Positions 14,496 to 20,878 of a stretch of DNA of 20,878 nt are shown here, one piece after another (the first letter of the stretch is position 1; every line of letters begins with the position of its first letter). The translations under genes and the position numbers were made by a program. The stretch spans positions 1 to 20,878 of the forward strand of contig JARROD010000037.1 of the NCBI GenBank assembly GCA_037384225.1. The letters are read 5' to 3'. The notes under the pieces are model-generated. The model had not been told where the DNA came from, did not search any database, and saw only the letters and a program-made list of their open reading frames with translations. The DNA is from JARROD01 sp037384225. Lineage in GTDB: Bacteria; Pseudomonadota; Gammaproteobacteria; Pseudomonadales; Cellvibrionaceae.

Positions 14496-15620
14496 ATGAC
14501 AAACACACATTCACCTGGCGCGCAAACTGTCACCACTGCCGCAACCGCGGCGGCGTCGCTGCACAGGGAATTTACCAGCACCTTGATCGACCTGGCCAGC
14601 GCCCGGTTGGGTGGTGAAACCCTCGCCTGCAGCGACGATTTTTTTGCGCCGATGGAAAATCTTATCAAACCCGGGCGCGGCGTTTTTATCGAAGACAAAT
14701 ACACGGACCGGGGCAAGTGGATGGATGGCTGGGAATCGCGCCGCCGCTTTGGCCGCATCAATCGCCAGGACAGTGAACGCGACCACGACTGGTGCCTGCT
14801 GCGCCTCGGCGTTGCCGGCGCAATTCGCGGCCTCGATGTAGACACCAACCACTTTCGCGGCAACGCTCCGCAGTCGGTTTCCGTGCAGGCCTGCCACTGC
14901 ACGCAGGCGCTAAACGCCTCTGCGCAGTGGCAGGCCACAACCCTCAAGGACAGTGCCAAATGGATCGACATCCTGCCGCAGCGTCCGGTGGCCGCGCACA
15001 GCCAGAATCTGTTCCGCATCGTCGGGGAAACTATACAGGCGCAAACCTGGACCCATCTGCGCCTGAACATTTTCCCCGACGGCGGCGTTGCCCGGCTGCG
15101 GGTATACGGCGACCCGAAACCGGACTGGAGCCGGTTTCTCCCCGGCGAGCCGATAGACCTCGCGGCCATTGCAAACGGCGGCCGCGCCCTGCTCTGCAGC
15201 GATATGTTTTACAGCGACAAAAACAACCTGCTGATGCCCGGCCGCGGTGTCAATATGGGCGACGGCTGGGAAACCCGGCGCCGGCGCGACCAGGGCAACG
15301 ACTGGGTGATCGTCAAGCTCGCCTGCGCCGGCCGTATCGGCAGGGTGTTGATCGATACCCACCACTTTAAGGGCAATTTCCCCGACCGCTTTTCACTCGA
15401 AGGCACAGTGAGTGACAGCGACGATTTCAACGCCTACAACGGCAGCTGGGAAACCATTATTCCCCCCACCCCGCTGGCGGCACACCGCGAACACCTGTTT
15501 ATCGAGGAAGTGGTCTGCCCGCCGCAGCGGGTTTATACCCACGTGCGGCTCAATATTTTCCCCGACGGCGGTGTCAGCCGCCTGCGCATCTTCGGCTACC
15601 CGCGGGAGGCCGCCCAGTGA
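14496..15620 (+). CDS. alc: Allantoicase Alc
   Basis: Allantoicase (allantoate amidinohydrolase) cleaves allantoate to (S)-ureidoglycolate and urea. The 374-residue product has the two homologous jelly-roll repeats of the family. The first starts near DLASARLGGETLACSDDFFA with MENLIKPGRGVF and DGWESRRRF, then HDWCLLRLG, LDVDTNHFRGN and LRLNIFPDGGVARLRVYG. The second has CSDMFYSDKNNLLMPGRGV, DGWETRRRR, DWVIVKLACAG, IDTHHFKGNFP and VRLNIFPDGGVSRLRIFGYP. The N-terminal ~30 residues (Ala, Thr-rich) are extra, and no internal start replaces them. Its stop overlaps the uraD start (GTGA). The urea product feeds the divergent urease. Confidence 0.96.
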   Translation: MTNTHSPGAQTVTTAATAAASLHREFTSTLIDLASARLGGETLACSDDFFAPMENLIKPGRGVFIEDKYTDRGKWMDGWESRRRFGRINRQDSERDHDWCLLRLGVAGAIRGLDVDTNHFRGNAPQSVSVQACHCTQALNASAQWQATTLKDSAKWIDILPQRPVAAHSQNLFRIVGETIQAQTWTHLRLNIFPDGGVARLRVYGDPKPDWSRFLPGEPIDLAAIANGGRALLCSDMFYSDKNNLLMPGRGVNMGDGWETRRRRDQGNDWVIVKLACAGRIGRVLIDTHHFKGNFPDRFSLEGTVSDSDDFNAYNGSWETIIPPTPLAAHREHLFIEEVVCPPQRVYTHVRLNIFPDGGVSRLRIFGYPREAAQ

Positions 15621-16120
15621 ATCTCGAAGCCTTCAACCAACTACATGAAGCCGAAGCCCGGCGCCTGCTGACTCAATGCTGCGCCGCGACCACCTGGGTC
15701 GAGCGGATGCTCGCCGCCAGGCCTTTCACCGACAGCGACAGCCTGCTGCGCCTGGCGGCGCAACACTGGAAGGAACTCGGCGAAGCCGACTACCTGCAAG
15801 CCTTCGCGGCGCACCCGCAAATAGGCGCTATCGACAGCCTGCGGGAAAAGTACACCGACACCAAAACCCTGGCCGGCGGCGAGCAGGCCGGCGTCGACGG
15901 CGCCGATGAGGCAACGCTACAGGCGCTGGCGGCGGGCAACAACGCCTACCGGGATAAATTCGGCTTTATTTTTATCGTCTGCGCCACCGGCAAAAGCGCC
16001 GCGGAGATGCTGCAGTTACTGCAACAGCGGTTGCCCAACGAGCGCGCCGTGGAGCTGCGCAACGCCGCCGAACAACAGCACAAGATCACCCGCATCCGCC
16101 TGGAGCAACTACTATTATGA
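15617..16120 (+). CDS. uraD: OHCU decarboxylase UraD
   Basis: UraD decarboxylates 2-oxo-4-hydroxy-4-carboxy-5-ureidoimidazoline (OHCU) to (S)-allantoin. The 167-residue all-helical protein starts at a GTG that overlaps the alc stop. It shows the catalytic His66 in AAHPQIGAID, a GVDGADEATLQALAAGN stretch, then YRDKFGFIFIVCATGKSAAE and the C-terminal RLPNERAVELRNAAEQQHKI. All are hallmarks of the family. It overlaps uraH by 4 bp (ATGA), so the two steps after urate oxidation are translationally coupled. Confidence 0.96.
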   Translation: MNLEAFNQLHEAEARRLLTQCCAATTWVERMLAARPFTDSDSLLRLAAQHWKELGEADYLQAFAAHPQIGAIDSLREKYTDTKTLAGGEQAGVDGADEATLQALAAGNNAYRDKFGFIFIVCATGKSAAEMLQLLQQRLPNERAVELRNAAEQQHKITRIRLEQLLL

Positions 16121-16458
16121 GCCAAATCACCACCCACGTCCTGGATACCACCCGCGGGCGCCCGGCGCCCGGCGTACCGGTGGCGCTGAGCCGGCAGGCG
16201 TCGTCCGGCTGGGAAACCCTCGGCACGGGAACCACCGACAGCGACGGGCGGATTGCCGACCTGCTCGACGCGGACCTCGCCTTGACCGCCGGTTGTTACC
16301 GGATGCATTTCGATACCCGGCACTATTTCGACAGTCTCGGGGAAAGCTGTTTCTACCCCGAGGTCGATATTGTTTTCCTCATCGATGCCGGCGGCGCCCA
16401 CTACCATATTCCGCTGTTGCTGGCGGCCTACGGCTATTCCACCTATCGGGGGAGTTGA
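16117..16458 (+). CDS. uraH: 5-hydroxyisourate hydrolase UraH (HIUase)
   Basis: UraH hydrolyses 5-hydroxyisourate to OHCU. The 113-residue transthyretin-related protein has the active-site His7 (TTHVLDTTRGRPA), Arg45 (TDSDGRI), His95 or His97 (GGAHYHIPLL) and the diagnostic C-terminal tetrapeptide YRGS (110-113), which separates HIUases from transthyretins. There is no signal peptide, so it is cytoplasmic. Its stop is directly followed by the ATG of allA. Confidence 0.97.
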   Translation: MSQITTHVLDTTRGRPAPGVPVALSRQASSGWETLGTGTTDSDGRIADLLDADLALTAGCYRMHFDTRHYFDSLGESCFYPEVDIVFLIDAGGAHYHIPLLLAAYGYSTYRGS

Positions 16459-16974
16459 ATGACGGCCGATCGAGACCCGTGCAGACGGGTCCCCGCACCG
16501 CTGACCCGGGCGGCCTTTGCCCGCTTTGGCGATGTTATCGAAGCCGGCGAACAGGCCCGCCACTTTACCATCAACCAAGGCTACACCGAGCGTTACCACG
16601 ATCTGGCCCGGGTGGATGTCGACGCCGGCGACGGCCGCGCCCTGGTGAATATTTTCCGTTCCACACCGCTGCCCAAACCGCTACGGTTGACGGTCATGGA
16701 GCGCCATCCGCTGTCGAGCCAGGCATTTTTCCCCCTCAGTCAGCGCCCCTATTTAGTTGCCGTGGCGCCGGCGGGCGAATTCTCCGCCGCCGCCATAGAA
16801 GTCTTTCTGGCCGCGCCCTCTCAGGGTGTCAACTACCACCGCGGTACCTGGCACCATTTCTGTCTGGCGCTGGAACAAACCAGCGATTTTCTGGTGCTGG
16901 ATCGCGGTGGTGAAGGCGACAACTGCGACCAAGTGCTACTCGAAGCAAGCCAAATCATTACGGTGGATGTATGA
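16459..16974 (+). CDS. allA: Ureidoglycolate lyase AllA
   Basis: AllA splits (S)-ureidoglycolate to glyoxylate and urea, releasing the second urea of the ring. The 171-residue cupin-fold protein shows the family blocks FARFGDVIEAG (about 20-30), HFTINQGYTERYHDLARVD, LVNIFRSTPLPKPLRL, MERHPLSSQAFFPLS, then VNYHRGTWHH (about 128-137) and FLVLDRGGEGDNCDQ. The GGGGAG before the ATG overlaps the end of uraH. No deviation from the family is seen. Confidence 0.94.
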   Translation: MTADRDPCRRVPAPLTRAAFARFGDVIEAGEQARHFTINQGYTERYHDLARVDVDAGDGRALVNIFRSTPLPKPLRLTVMERHPLSSQAFFPLSQRPYLVAVAPAGEFSAAAIEVFLAAPSQGVNYHRGTWHHFCLALEQTSDFLVLDRGGEGDNCDQVLLEASQIITVDV

Positions 16975-16995
16975 CGAAATGGATTGTGGGTGAAT

Positions 16996-17043
16996 ATCGG
17001 CCTGAATCTCGGGGTAAATCTCGGGGTAAATCTCGGGGTAAAT
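16996..17043 (+). repeat. Three perfect 12-bp tandem repeats (plus a degenerate one) upstream of guaD
   Basis: CTCGGGGTAAAT occurs at 17008-17019, 17020-17031 and 17032-17043, preceded by a related ATCGGCCTGAAT. Each holds a weak Shine-Dalgarno-like GGGGT. If translated from the TTG at 16984 or the GTG at 16990, it would encode a (LGVN)3 tail that guanine deaminases do not have. Confidence 0.9.
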
Positions 17044-17046
17044 ATT

Positions 17047-18390
17047 GTGGATGAAAACCAAACCGCCGCTGCGGATGCCATCACTGGCGAAAACCTAAAA
17101 GCCTGGCGCGGGAGCATTTTACATTTTCTCAGCGACCCGGACGCCGCCGACGCAAACGCTGTTCACAACAGTTACCAGTACTTCTGCGACGGTCTGTTGG
17201 TAACGCAAAGCGGCCGCGTCGCGGCGCTCGGAAACGCCACCGACCTGCTGCCACGCCTGAGCGCCGGTACCGCCCTCACCCACTACCGCAACGCCCTGAT
17301 CGTGCCCGGCTTTATCGATACCCATATTCACTATCCGCAGACGGAAATGATCGCCGCTTACGGCGAACAACTGCTGCAATGGCTGCAAACCTACACCTTC
17401 CCCGTCGAGCGCAAATTCGAAAATGCTGAATACGCCGCCACCACGGCCGCGTTTTTTCTGCGCCAATTATTGTGCAATGGCACCACCACCGCGCTGGTAT
17501 TCGGTAGCGTGCACCCGCAGTCGGTAGAGGCTTTTTTCAACGCCGCCGAGGCGCAAAACCTGCGCATGATTTGCGGCAAAGTGATGATGGACCGCAATGC
17601 CCCTGATTACCTGATCGATACCCCCCAGAGCGCTTACAGCGACAGCGAGGCGCTGATTGCAAAGTGGCACCGGCGCGGACGCCTCCAGTACGCCGTGACG
17701 CCCCGCTTTGCGCCCACCAGCAGCGCCGAACAACTGCGCCTGGCAGGGCAACTGCTGAGAGAACACGCCGATGTCTATTTGCATACCCATCTGGCGGAGA
17801 ACCTCGATGAGGTTGCCTGGGTGAAAACCCTGTTCCCCGGGTGTAAACACTACCTGGACAGCTACGACCAATTCGGCCTCTTGGGCAGGCGCAGTGTTTT
17901 CGCCCACGGCATTCACCTCTGTGATGACGAATACCGGCGCCTCGGCGCCAGCCGCAGTGCCCTGGCCTTTTGCCCCACCTCAAACCTGTTTTTAGGCAGC
18001 GGTCTGTTCAATCTCAAGCGGGCACAGCAGTACAGGATTAACGTCGGACTCGGCACCGACGTCGGCGGCGGCACCAGTTTTTCGCTATTGCAGACGCTCA
18101 ACGAAGCCTACAAGGTACAACAGCTTCGCGGCGACACCCTCACCCCGTTCAAAGCCTTTTACCTCGCCACCCTCGGCGGTGCACGCGCGCTCGACCTGGA
18201 TCACTGTATCGGCAACTTTGCAGCGGGTAAGGAGGCTGATTTCACGGTGCTGGACTACCGCGCCACTGAGCTGCTGGCAATGCGTATGGAACAGTGTAAA
18301 AGCCTTCAGGAACGCTTGTTTGTGCTCGCTATGCTGGGCGACGATCGCGCCGTCAAGGCGACCTATATCATGGGTGAACAATTGAAGTAA
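17047..18390 (+). CDS. guaD: Guanine deaminase GuaD
   Basis: GuaD deaminates guanine to xanthine and ammonia, feeding XdhAB. From GTG 17047 the protein has 447 residues, close to E. coli GuaD (about 439); longer starts at TTG 16984 or GTG 16990 only add (LGVN) repeats. Motifs: KAWRGSILHFLSDP, the zinc-binding PGFIDTHIHYPQTEMIA, TYTFPVERKFEN, CNGTTTALVFGSVH, a VTPRFAPTSS block, HTHLAEN, FAHGIHL, AFCPTSNLFLGSGLFN, and the Asp in GLGTDVGGGTSFSLL. All zinc and substrate residues are present. The gap to puuD is 15 bp. Placing guaD at the far end of a xanthine-to-urea operon suggests guanine is an important input. Confidence 0.95.
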   Translation: MDENQTAAADAITGENLKAWRGSILHFLSDPDAADANAVHNSYQYFCDGLLVTQSGRVAALGNATDLLPRLSAGTALTHYRNALIVPGFIDTHIHYPQTEMIAAYGEQLLQWLQTYTFPVERKFENAEYAATTAAFFLRQLLCNGTTTALVFGSVHPQSVEAFFNAAEAQNLRMICGKVMMDRNAPDYLIDTPQSAYSDSEALIAKWHRRGRLQYAVTPRFAPTSSAEQLRLAGQLLREHADVYLHTHLAENLDEVAWVKTLFPGCKHYLDSYDQFGLLGRRSVFAHGIHLCDDEYRRLGASRSALAFCPTSNLFLGSGLFNLKRAQQYRINVGLGTDVGGGTSFSLLQTLNEAYKVQQLRGDTLTPFKAFYLATLGGARALDLDHCIGNFAAGKEADFTVLDYRATELLAMRMEQCKSLQERLFVLAMLGDDRAVKATYIMGEQLK

Positions 18391-18405
18391 TCAGGTAACT
18401 CATTT

Positions 18406-19617
18406 ATGGACCCTTATATTACGGAGTGGCTGAATCTGCTGCTCAGATTTTTACATGTCATTACCGCTATCGCCTGGATCGGCGCCTCCTTTTATTTTAT
18501 CTGGCTCGACAACCACCTCGAACAACCGCCCCGGTGGAAAGCCGATAAAGGCATCAAAGGCGATCTCTGGGCGATTCACGGCGGCGGTTTTTATGAAGTG
18601 GCCAAATATCGTCTGGCCCCACCCACCTTGCCGCACAATTTGCACTGGTTTAAATGGGAAGCCTATTCGACCTGGATCACCGGTTTTTTTCTGCTCGCCC
18701 TCATGTACTACGCCGGCGCCGAGTCCTATTTGATCGACGGGCGCGTCGCCGATCTCAGCCAATGGCAGGCCATCGGTATCGGCCTCGCGGTTATCATCGG
18801 CGGCTGGATTGTCTACGACCTGCTGTGCAAAACCGAACTCGCCAATAACGGCGTTTTACTCGGATTGATTCTCACACTGCTCGCCATCGCGCTGGCCTAC
18901 TTCCTGACCCACGTATTCAGCGCCCGCGGCGCCTACATCCATATGGGTGCTGTGATCGGCACCCTGATGGCCGCCAATGTGGCCCACGTTATCATCCCCG
19001 GTCAGCGAGCTCTGGTGCAAGCCGTTGCCGCCGGCAGCGAACCGGCCCCCCAATGGGCCGCGAAAGCCAAACTGCGCTCCACCCACAACACCTACGCCAC
19101 GCTGCCGGTGATCTTTATCATGATCAGCAACCACTACCCCATCACCTATAACCACCGCTACAACTGGGCGGTGTTGATCGCACTGATGGTGATCACCGCC
19201 GCGGCCCGGCACTATTTTGTACTGCGCCACAGGGGTGTCAACAAACCGACCATACTGGTCGGCGCCGCGGCAGCAACCCTTGTGCTCGCCATTGTGATTA
19301 CACCCAAACCCCTTACCGCCGACGCATCCGATGCCGAAAACGCGGCCACCCTCAAGGTGGCGCGTGTCGAGCAGGTATTGAAATCGCGCTGCGCGAGCTG
19401 TCATTCCAGCGCTCCCACCGATGACGTGTTCAAGGTCCCGCCAGCCGGGGTTACGCTCGGTGACCTGGCATCGATGAAACAGTGGGCGCCGCGAATCAAA
19501 GCCCGGGCCATCGATGCCGCGGATATGCCGCTTATGAACAAGACCGGCATGACCGACCAGGAGCGCCGTTTGATTGCGCGCTGGATTGCGGCGGGTGCCC
19601 CGGTAAAAAACCCGTAA
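18406..19617 (+). CDS. puuD: Membrane urate oxidase PuuD with C-terminal cytochrome c domain
   Basis: PuuD oxidises urate to 5-hydroxyisourate in the inner membrane and passes electrons to the respiratory chain; it replaces soluble uricase or HpxO. The 403-residue protein has a ~300-residue membrane part with about eight helices (for example FLHVITAIAWIGASFYFIWL near 15-34), the conserved HGGGFYEVAKYRLAPPTLP and HWFKWEAYSTWITGF blocks, and KLRSTHNTYATLPVIFIMIS. A cytochrome c domain then follows, with the heme motif Cys329-Ala-Ser-Cys332-His333 and a likely axial Met in DAADMPLMNKTGMTDQER. Length is normal for this fusion type. The stop TAA lies in an A-rich stretch that runs into the tetR-like gene. 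Confidence 0.95.
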   Translation: MDPYITEWLNLLLRFLHVITAIAWIGASFYFIWLDNHLEQPPRWKADKGIKGDLWAIHGGGFYEVAKYRLAPPTLPHNLHWFKWEAYSTWITGFFLLALMYYAGAESYLIDGRVADLSQWQAIGIGLAVIIGGWIVYDLLCKTELANNGVLLGLILTLLAIALAYFLTHVFSARGAYIHMGAVIGTLMAANVAHVIIPGQRALVQAVAAGSEPAPQWAAKAKLRSTHNTYATLPVIFIMISNHYPITYNHRYNWAVLIALMVITAAARHYFVLRHRGVNKPTILVGAAAATLVLAIVITPKPLTADASDAENAATLKVARVEQVLKSRCASCHSSAPTDDVFKVPPAGVTLGDLASMKQWAPRIKARAIDAADMPLMNKTGMTDQERRLIARWIAAGAPVKNP

Positions 19618-20215
19618 AAAAATCGTCGCAGGAGCCGCTGCCGAAAGGGAATTTCTCGACCATGGTTTTAAAGGCGCATCCATAAAACGGATCGCCGAAC
19701 GCGCCGGTCTGCCCAGGGCCAATATCCACTACTACTTTAAAAACAAACTGGACCTATACGGCAGGGTATTGAGTGATATTGTCGAATTCTGGAACGCCAG
19801 TATCGAAGATATAAATCCAGACGATGACCCCGCCGAAGCTCTGGCCGCGTATATTCGCGCCAAAGTGATGTACTCTAAAACCAACCCCGTCGCCTCGCGT
19901 ATATTCGCCGGCGAACTGATTCACGGCGCACCACATTTAATGGAGTATTTGCAAACAGAGTTCCGCGCCTGGATTGGGCAGATAGTCGCCGTTATGCAAA
20001 GCTGGATTGAGCGGGGAAAAATGGATGCGGTGGACCCGCTGCATTTGTTGTTTTTAATCTGGGGAGCGACCCAGCACTACGCGGATTTCGGCGTGCAGGT
20101 ACGGGCGGCGATGGGCAAAGAAACCCTGTCGGACAAGGACTTTGAGTATATTGCCGAAAGCTTGATTCACATTGTCTTGAAGGGGTGTGGATTGACCTAT
20201 TTAGCAAACGCTTGA
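19607..20215 (+). CDS. RutR-like TetR-family regulator, start codon missing (possible pseudogene)
   Basis: The frame encodes a nearly full TetR/RutR-type repressor. The helix-turn-helix reads KTRKKIVAGAAEREFLDHGF, then GASIKRIAERAGLPRANIHY and YFKNKLDLYGRVL. The ligand domain has KTNPVASRIFAGELIHGAP, DPLHLLFLIWGATQHYADFG and a helical end, close to E. coli RutR (DPQHLIFMIWASTQHYADF). Yet the frame opens only at 19607: a TAA at 19604-19606 precedes it, and no ATG, GTG or TTG lies between that TAA and TTG 19769. A start at 19769 would remove the whole DNA-binding domain. GTG 19595 lies three codons upstream of the TAA and would give a normal M-P-R-x-KTRKKI start if the TAA were sense. So it is either a recent nonsense loss, a sequence error, or uses an unusual start. 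Its position suggests control of the purine and urease operons. Confidence 0.8.
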   Translation, partial: KTRKKIVAGAAAEREFLDHGFKGASIKRIAERAGLPRANIHYYFKNKLDLYGRVLSDIVEFWNASIEDINPDDDPAEALAAYIRAKVMYSKTNPVASRIFAGELIHGAPHLMEYLQTEFRAWIGQIVAVMQSWIERGKMDAVDPLHLLFLIWGATQHYADFGVQVRAAMGKETLSDKDFEYIAESLIHIVLKGCGLTYLANA

Positions 20216-20273
20216 CCATGCGCACTCAAATGCACACAATGGTTAATGTTTGCACTTTTGGAGGGCCCCCATT

Positions 20274-20519
20274 ATGCGCCCCTTATTTGACCCCCAGGCC
20301 CCCAAAAAGCCCACAAACCTTAGCGTAAACCGTGACTTACTTAAAAAGTGCAAGGCCATGAACATTAACCTTTCGACCACTCTTGAACAAGCGCTTGTCG
20401 AGAAATTAGCGAAATCAAAAACTGACAAATGGGCCGAAGAAAACAAAAATGCCATAAGAACCTACAATGAATTTGTTGAAGAACATGGCTGTTTTTGCGA
20501 CGAATTCAGGGAATTTTGA
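20274..20519 (+). CDS. ccdA: CcdA-family antitoxin
   Basis: CcdA proteins bind and neutralise the gyrase poison CcdB and repress their own operon. The 81-residue product from ATG 20274 (GGAGG 9 nt upstream) has a ribbon-helix-helix type N-part, KKPTNLSVNRDLLKKCKAMN then INLSTTLEQALVEKLAK. The CcdB-binding tail is typical: KWAEENKNAIRTYNEFVEEH then GCFCDEFREF, matching the W..EN..AI..YN.FVE..G.F.DE.R.F pattern. An upstream ATG at 20250 is less likely. It is AT-richer than the purine operon. Its TGA overlaps the ccdB ATG (TGATG), so the pair was translationally coupled. Confidence 0.92.
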   Translation: MRPLFDPQAPKKPTNLSVNRDLLKKCKAMNINLSTTLEQALVEKLAKSKTDKWAEENKNAIRTYNEFVEEHGCFCDEFREF

Positions 20520-20761
20520 TGGCGCAATGGGACGTTTATAAAAATCCAAGCCGAAACACTCGTAATGCTTTTCCGTATATACCCAAAATGCGGATATTGC
20601 GACCAGAATTGTTATTCCGCTTGGAACACTCAATAGCGTTAAAAACGAAAGTATGAAAGGTTTGACCCCGGAAATAGAATACGATGGAGAAATACTTTTA
20701 CTACTCACACCTCAAATAGCGTCAATCCCAGCGAAAGCTTTAAAGCATCCTATCGGTTCTT
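20519..20761 (+). pseudogene. ccdB: CcdB toxin gene, frameshifted and cut by a MITE
   Basis: ATG 20519 starts a typical CcdB N-terminus (MAQWDVYKNPSRNTRNAFPY) that shifts frame near 20580 and stops early at 20665. In the next frame, from about 20584, the rest of CcdB is clear: QNADIATRIVIPLGTL, NESMKGLTPEIEYDGE and LLLLTPQIASIPAKALKHPIGSL. The usual two to four residues before QNADI (LDV-type) are partly missing, so a small deletion not divisible by three probably caused the shift. The C-terminal ~20 residues, including the end that contacts gyrase in F-plasmid CcdB, are replaced by the MITE from 20762. The toxin should be inactive while the antitoxin stays intact. Confidence 0.85.
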
Positions 20762-20878
20762 TAAGGACCGTGCACGAAATAACTTCCGGTTTTCGGTTTC
20801 GAGGCGCCCGCCTGGTGTCGTTGCGAAAACGCCGGCATAGTGGGCCTACGTCAAGTTTTCGCAGCGGCGCCAGGCGGG
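20762..20878. mobile_element. MITE-like element, copy 3, cut by the window end
   Basis: It starts TAAGGACCGTGCACGAAATA and continues CTTCCGG, as in the copy at 1394. The inside (TTTCGAGGCGCCCGCCTGG, GTGGGCCTACGTC, AGTTTTCGCA, GCGCCAGGCGGG) matches the reverse complement of copy 1, so the two are in opposite orientation. The other end lies outside the window. It truncates ccdB. Confidence 0.8.

Noticed and set aside
13793..15169. 458-codon minus-strand open frame opposite allB and alc
   Set aside because: It is antisense to two recognised enzymes, and its translation is low-complexity Arg, Pro and Ser text with repeats mirrored from the 9-bp units.
19604..19611. A_AAA_AAC slippery heptamer in phase at the end of puuD
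   Set aside because: A -1 shift there leads to a frame that ends at 19685 and is not the regulator frame, which would need a +1 shift; no stimulatory structure is evident.
1..20878. CRISPR array, tRNA, rRNA or complete insertion sequence
   Set aside because: No regularly spaced repeats with spacers, no tRNA-like fold or rRNA text, and no transposase frame were seen by eye.

Overview
The window looks like a gammaproteobacterial chromosome. GC-rich catabolic operons with short overlaps, the ureDABCEFG order, the XdhABC plus PuuD route of purine breakdown and a RutR-like regulator all fit this. The genus cannot be fixed from the sequence; a marine, Cellvibrionales-like bacterium is only a guess.

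Layout. (1) 1-2650 is an accessory edge. It holds a minus-strand gene running off the left end, which joins a chalcone-isomerase-like domain to a TonB C-terminal domain; a ~200-bp palindromic MITE-like element; and an AT-richer gene for a YopT-like (C58) cysteine protease. (2) 2653-8197, minus strand, is a urease operon: ureD-ureA-ureB-ureC-ureE-ureF-ureG and a small His-rich membrane protein. UreG lacks about 20 normally conserved residues after its NKTD motif. (3) 8198-8361 is the divergent control region, centred on a 44-bp near-perfect palindrome that overlaps candidate -10 elements for both directions. (4) 8362-20215, plus strand, is a purine-degradation operon: xdhA-xdhB-xdhC-allB-alc-uraD-uraH-allA-guaD-puuD and a RutR-like TetR regulator gene whose 5' end seems broken. 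(5) 20274-20878 holds a ccdA antitoxin gene and a ccdB toxin gene ruined by a frameshift and by a second copy of the MITE.

The two operons form one nitrogen-salvage circuit. Guanine goes to xanthine (GuaD), then urate (XdhAB, matured by XdhC), 5-hydroxyisourate (PuuD), OHCU (UraH), allantoin (UraD), allantoate (AllB), ureidoglycolate plus urea (Alc), and glyoxylate plus urea (AllA). The divergent urease turns both ureas into ammonia and CO2. No purine, urea or nickel transporter of a known family is seen.

Two patterns cut across the gene calls. A MITE-like family with ends containing GTGCACGAAATAACTTCCGG occurs three times: upstream of the protease gene, as a mini-copy between ureA and ureB, and inside ccdB. 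Short tandem duplications (9, 12, 14, 15 and 27 bp) lie at or near the translation start of five genes (alc, guaD, ureF, ureD and the CHI-TonB gene).
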